Shown: positions 4,644 to 5,727 of the stretch, piece after piece
Numbering within the stretch: position 1 is the first letter of the stretch
Layout of the letters: each line of letters begins with the position of its first letter
NCBI GenBank assembly: GCA_020439605.1
Contig: JAGQSI010000128.1
Location: 1-5,727 of the forward strand
Reading direction: 5' to 3'
Source of the DNA: Acidimicrobiales bacterium
GTDB taxonomy: Bacteria; Actinomycetota; Acidimicrobiia; Acidimicrobiales; Iamiaceae
DNA: 5,727 nucleotides
Notes under the pieces: model-generated
What the model was told of the DNA's origin: nothing
Seen by the model: only the letters and a program-made list of their open reading frames with translations
Databases searched by the model: none
Translations under genes and position numbers: made by a program

Positions 4644-5727
4644 ATGGCCTTCTTTGCTTCGAACATTGCCTCGCCGTCAATGATGATTCGTCGGCTGCGA
4701 CGCTCTAGGGCCCTGCTGAGACAGGGGGCTTCAGAATCAGTCGATGGAGTCGACCGCTCGTATGAGGGTTTGGCGTCTGCCCAGCCTCAATCGGAGAACC
4801 CTGATCACAATTGGGCGCCCCCGGAGCATGTCCGTACGACCATAGATGCAACCATTCGACCACAGGGACATGGCCCCTACCGACGCCTGGGCTGGGCGCC
4901 AGGTGAGGCTCATGTCGTTCGAAACGATCTTGGCTTGCAACTAGCCCCAGAACAGGTTCGTCAAGACAATCGTCGGTCGTTGCTGTATTTCGCTCACCAC
5001 ACAGACATCCATATCTGCGATGCACAATCTCCCGCACGCCTAGTTGGTGCTCAGGGATTGTCATGGTTGCACCCCGGGCTTGATGCCTCTCATCGTCCCC
5101 AGGAGACGATGTCCACCCATACCTTCGACCAACTGATCTCAGCCACCAACCGCCTCGCCCAAAGCGTATTGAGTGGGGCAAACATGGCCTTTTGCCTTCA
5201 GGGTGGCGATCACACCGACTCGGGCACGATCAGTGAACTGCAGTGGTGGAGCCAAGTGCTCAACGGAGGTCCCGTGTCGCCAAATACTGGTAAGGCGGGC
5301 ATCTACGAGGGCGTGCAACGTTCACAGAACAAGCACGTGTGGCAACCCGACTCAGGGACAACCGATGCTCCATCTCGAAGAGAGTTCCCTCGCCTTCCCG
5401 GCGTTCTTGATAGTGCTGTAGGTCCGTTTGTGGCAGAAGGTCTAAACGTCAGATGGTTGAGCGTCTATGGCAACCACGACCGAATCTTCTCAGGAATGTT
5501 CGGAAAGTCGAACGCCCTACATCTCGACCGCCTCGCAGACATGCTCTCTTCGGGCTCCACCGCTCCGGTAACGACAGGCTCAATATTGAGGGCCGCAGCG
5601 CGGGCGCCCCTGCCCGCTAGGTTCCGCAGAGGTCGCTCTCGAATAGCGCCTGGTTTTGGCAGTGTGGAGATCACGGCGGATCCAGCGATGAGGCGAACTG
5701 CTACGGCTAAGGACTTCGCGACGGTGA
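4644..5727 (+). CDS. Metallophosphoesterase, PPA1498-like family (3' partial)
   Basis: This frame is open from the ATG at 4644 through the right edge (361 codons seen). It carries the calcineurin-like metal motifs at wide spacing: D121-x-H123 in FAHHTDIHICDAQSPAR, G188-D189 in LQGGDHTDS, and G276-N277-H278-D279 in VYGNHDRIF. The DAQSPAR extension and the long inserts between motifs match the actinobacterial PPA1498 family (TIGR03767). The last motif(s), with the final His ligands, lie beyond the window. It should hydrolyse a phosphomono- or diester with two metal ions; substrate unknown. The family often has a Tat signal; here RRLRRSR (16-22) is Arg-rich but no hydrophobic stretch follows, so export is not supported. 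ATGs at 4680 and 4683 are alternative starts. No start has a clear Shine-Dalgarno sequence, so expression may depend on the upstream gene. Confidence 0.88.
   Translation, partial: MAFFASNIASPSMMIRRLRRSRALLRQGASESVDGVDRSYEGLASAQPQSENPDHNWAPPEHVRTTIDATIRPQGHGPYRRLGWAPGEAHVVRNDLGLQLAPEQVRQDNRRSLLYFAHHTDIHICDAQSPARLVGAQGLSWLHPGLDASHRPQETMSTHTFDQLISATNRLAQSVLSGANMAFCLQGGDHTDSGTISELQWWSQVLNGGPVSPNTGKAGIYEGVQRSQNKHVWQPDSGTTDAPSRREFPRLPGVLDSAVGPFVAEGLNVRWLSVYGNHDRIFSGMFGKSNALHLDRLADMLSSGSTAPVTTGSILRAAARAPLPARFRRGRSRIAPGFGSVEITADPAMRRTATAKDFATV

Noticed and set aside
4705..5181. Minus-strand open frames within 4705-5674 (158, 67 and 69 codons)
   Set aside because: They are shadows of the continuous plus-strand metallophosphoesterase frame, which carries all expected metal-binding motifs.
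5173..5421. Plus-strand 82-codon frame
   Set aside because: It is out of frame within the phosphoesterase and has no family features.
1..5727. CRISPR array, insertion sequence or phage genes
   Set aside because: No spaced identical repeats of CRISPR size, no transposase or integrase motifs and no terminal inverted repeats were found. The only array (4066-4140) has 15-bp degenerate units without spacers.

Overview
The window looks like chromosomal DNA from an actinobacterium of moderate G+C content (mid-50s percent by eye). Three things suggest this. The metallophosphoesterase at the right end belongs to an actinobacteria-centred family. The VOC protein, FitA-like VapB and DUF2252 remnant resemble actinobacterial versions. 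Several start sites have a TANNNT -10 box placed so that transcription would begin at or next to the start codon (leaderless mRNA). The lineage call is an inference; no 16S or ribosomal gene is present.

Layout. Positions 1-1033 (+) hold the C-terminal two thirds of a CoA-disulfide reductase-type flavoprotein fused to a rhodanese domain, cut by the left edge. A decayed DUF2252 gene (about 1170-1556, -) follows convergently, with an internal stop, a one-base frameshift and large deletions. Next is an intact vapBC toxin-antitoxin pair (1736-2361, -) with a dyad operator over its promoter. A VOC/glyoxalase-fold protein (2498-2935, -) comes after it. Then tadA (3277-3744, -) lies upstream of tRNA-Ser(CGA) (3139-3228, -), whose 3' side carries a GNRA-capped hairpin and a 14-bp terminator-like hairpin.

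At the right end an XRE-type regulator gene (3815-4063, -) diverges from a plus-strand cluster: a possible 38-codon leader ORF (4216-4332), a 92-residue coiled-coil protein of unknown function (4329-4607), and a large metallophosphoesterase frame (4644 to beyond the right edge). Five tandem 15-bp repeats in perfect register (4066-4140) sit in the divergent promoter region, directly against the regulator's start codon.

How the genes relate. vapBC is a self-contained, self-regulated module. tadA and tRNA-Ser both serve translation and share a strand. The XRE gene, the repeats, the leader ORF, the coiled-coil gene and the phosphoesterase may form one regulated unit. This is the least explained part of the window and the best candidate for something undescribed. 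The redox/rhodanese enzyme looks like housekeeping or sulfur and thiol stress metabolism. No insertion sequence, CRISPR array, phage gene or replication origin was seen.
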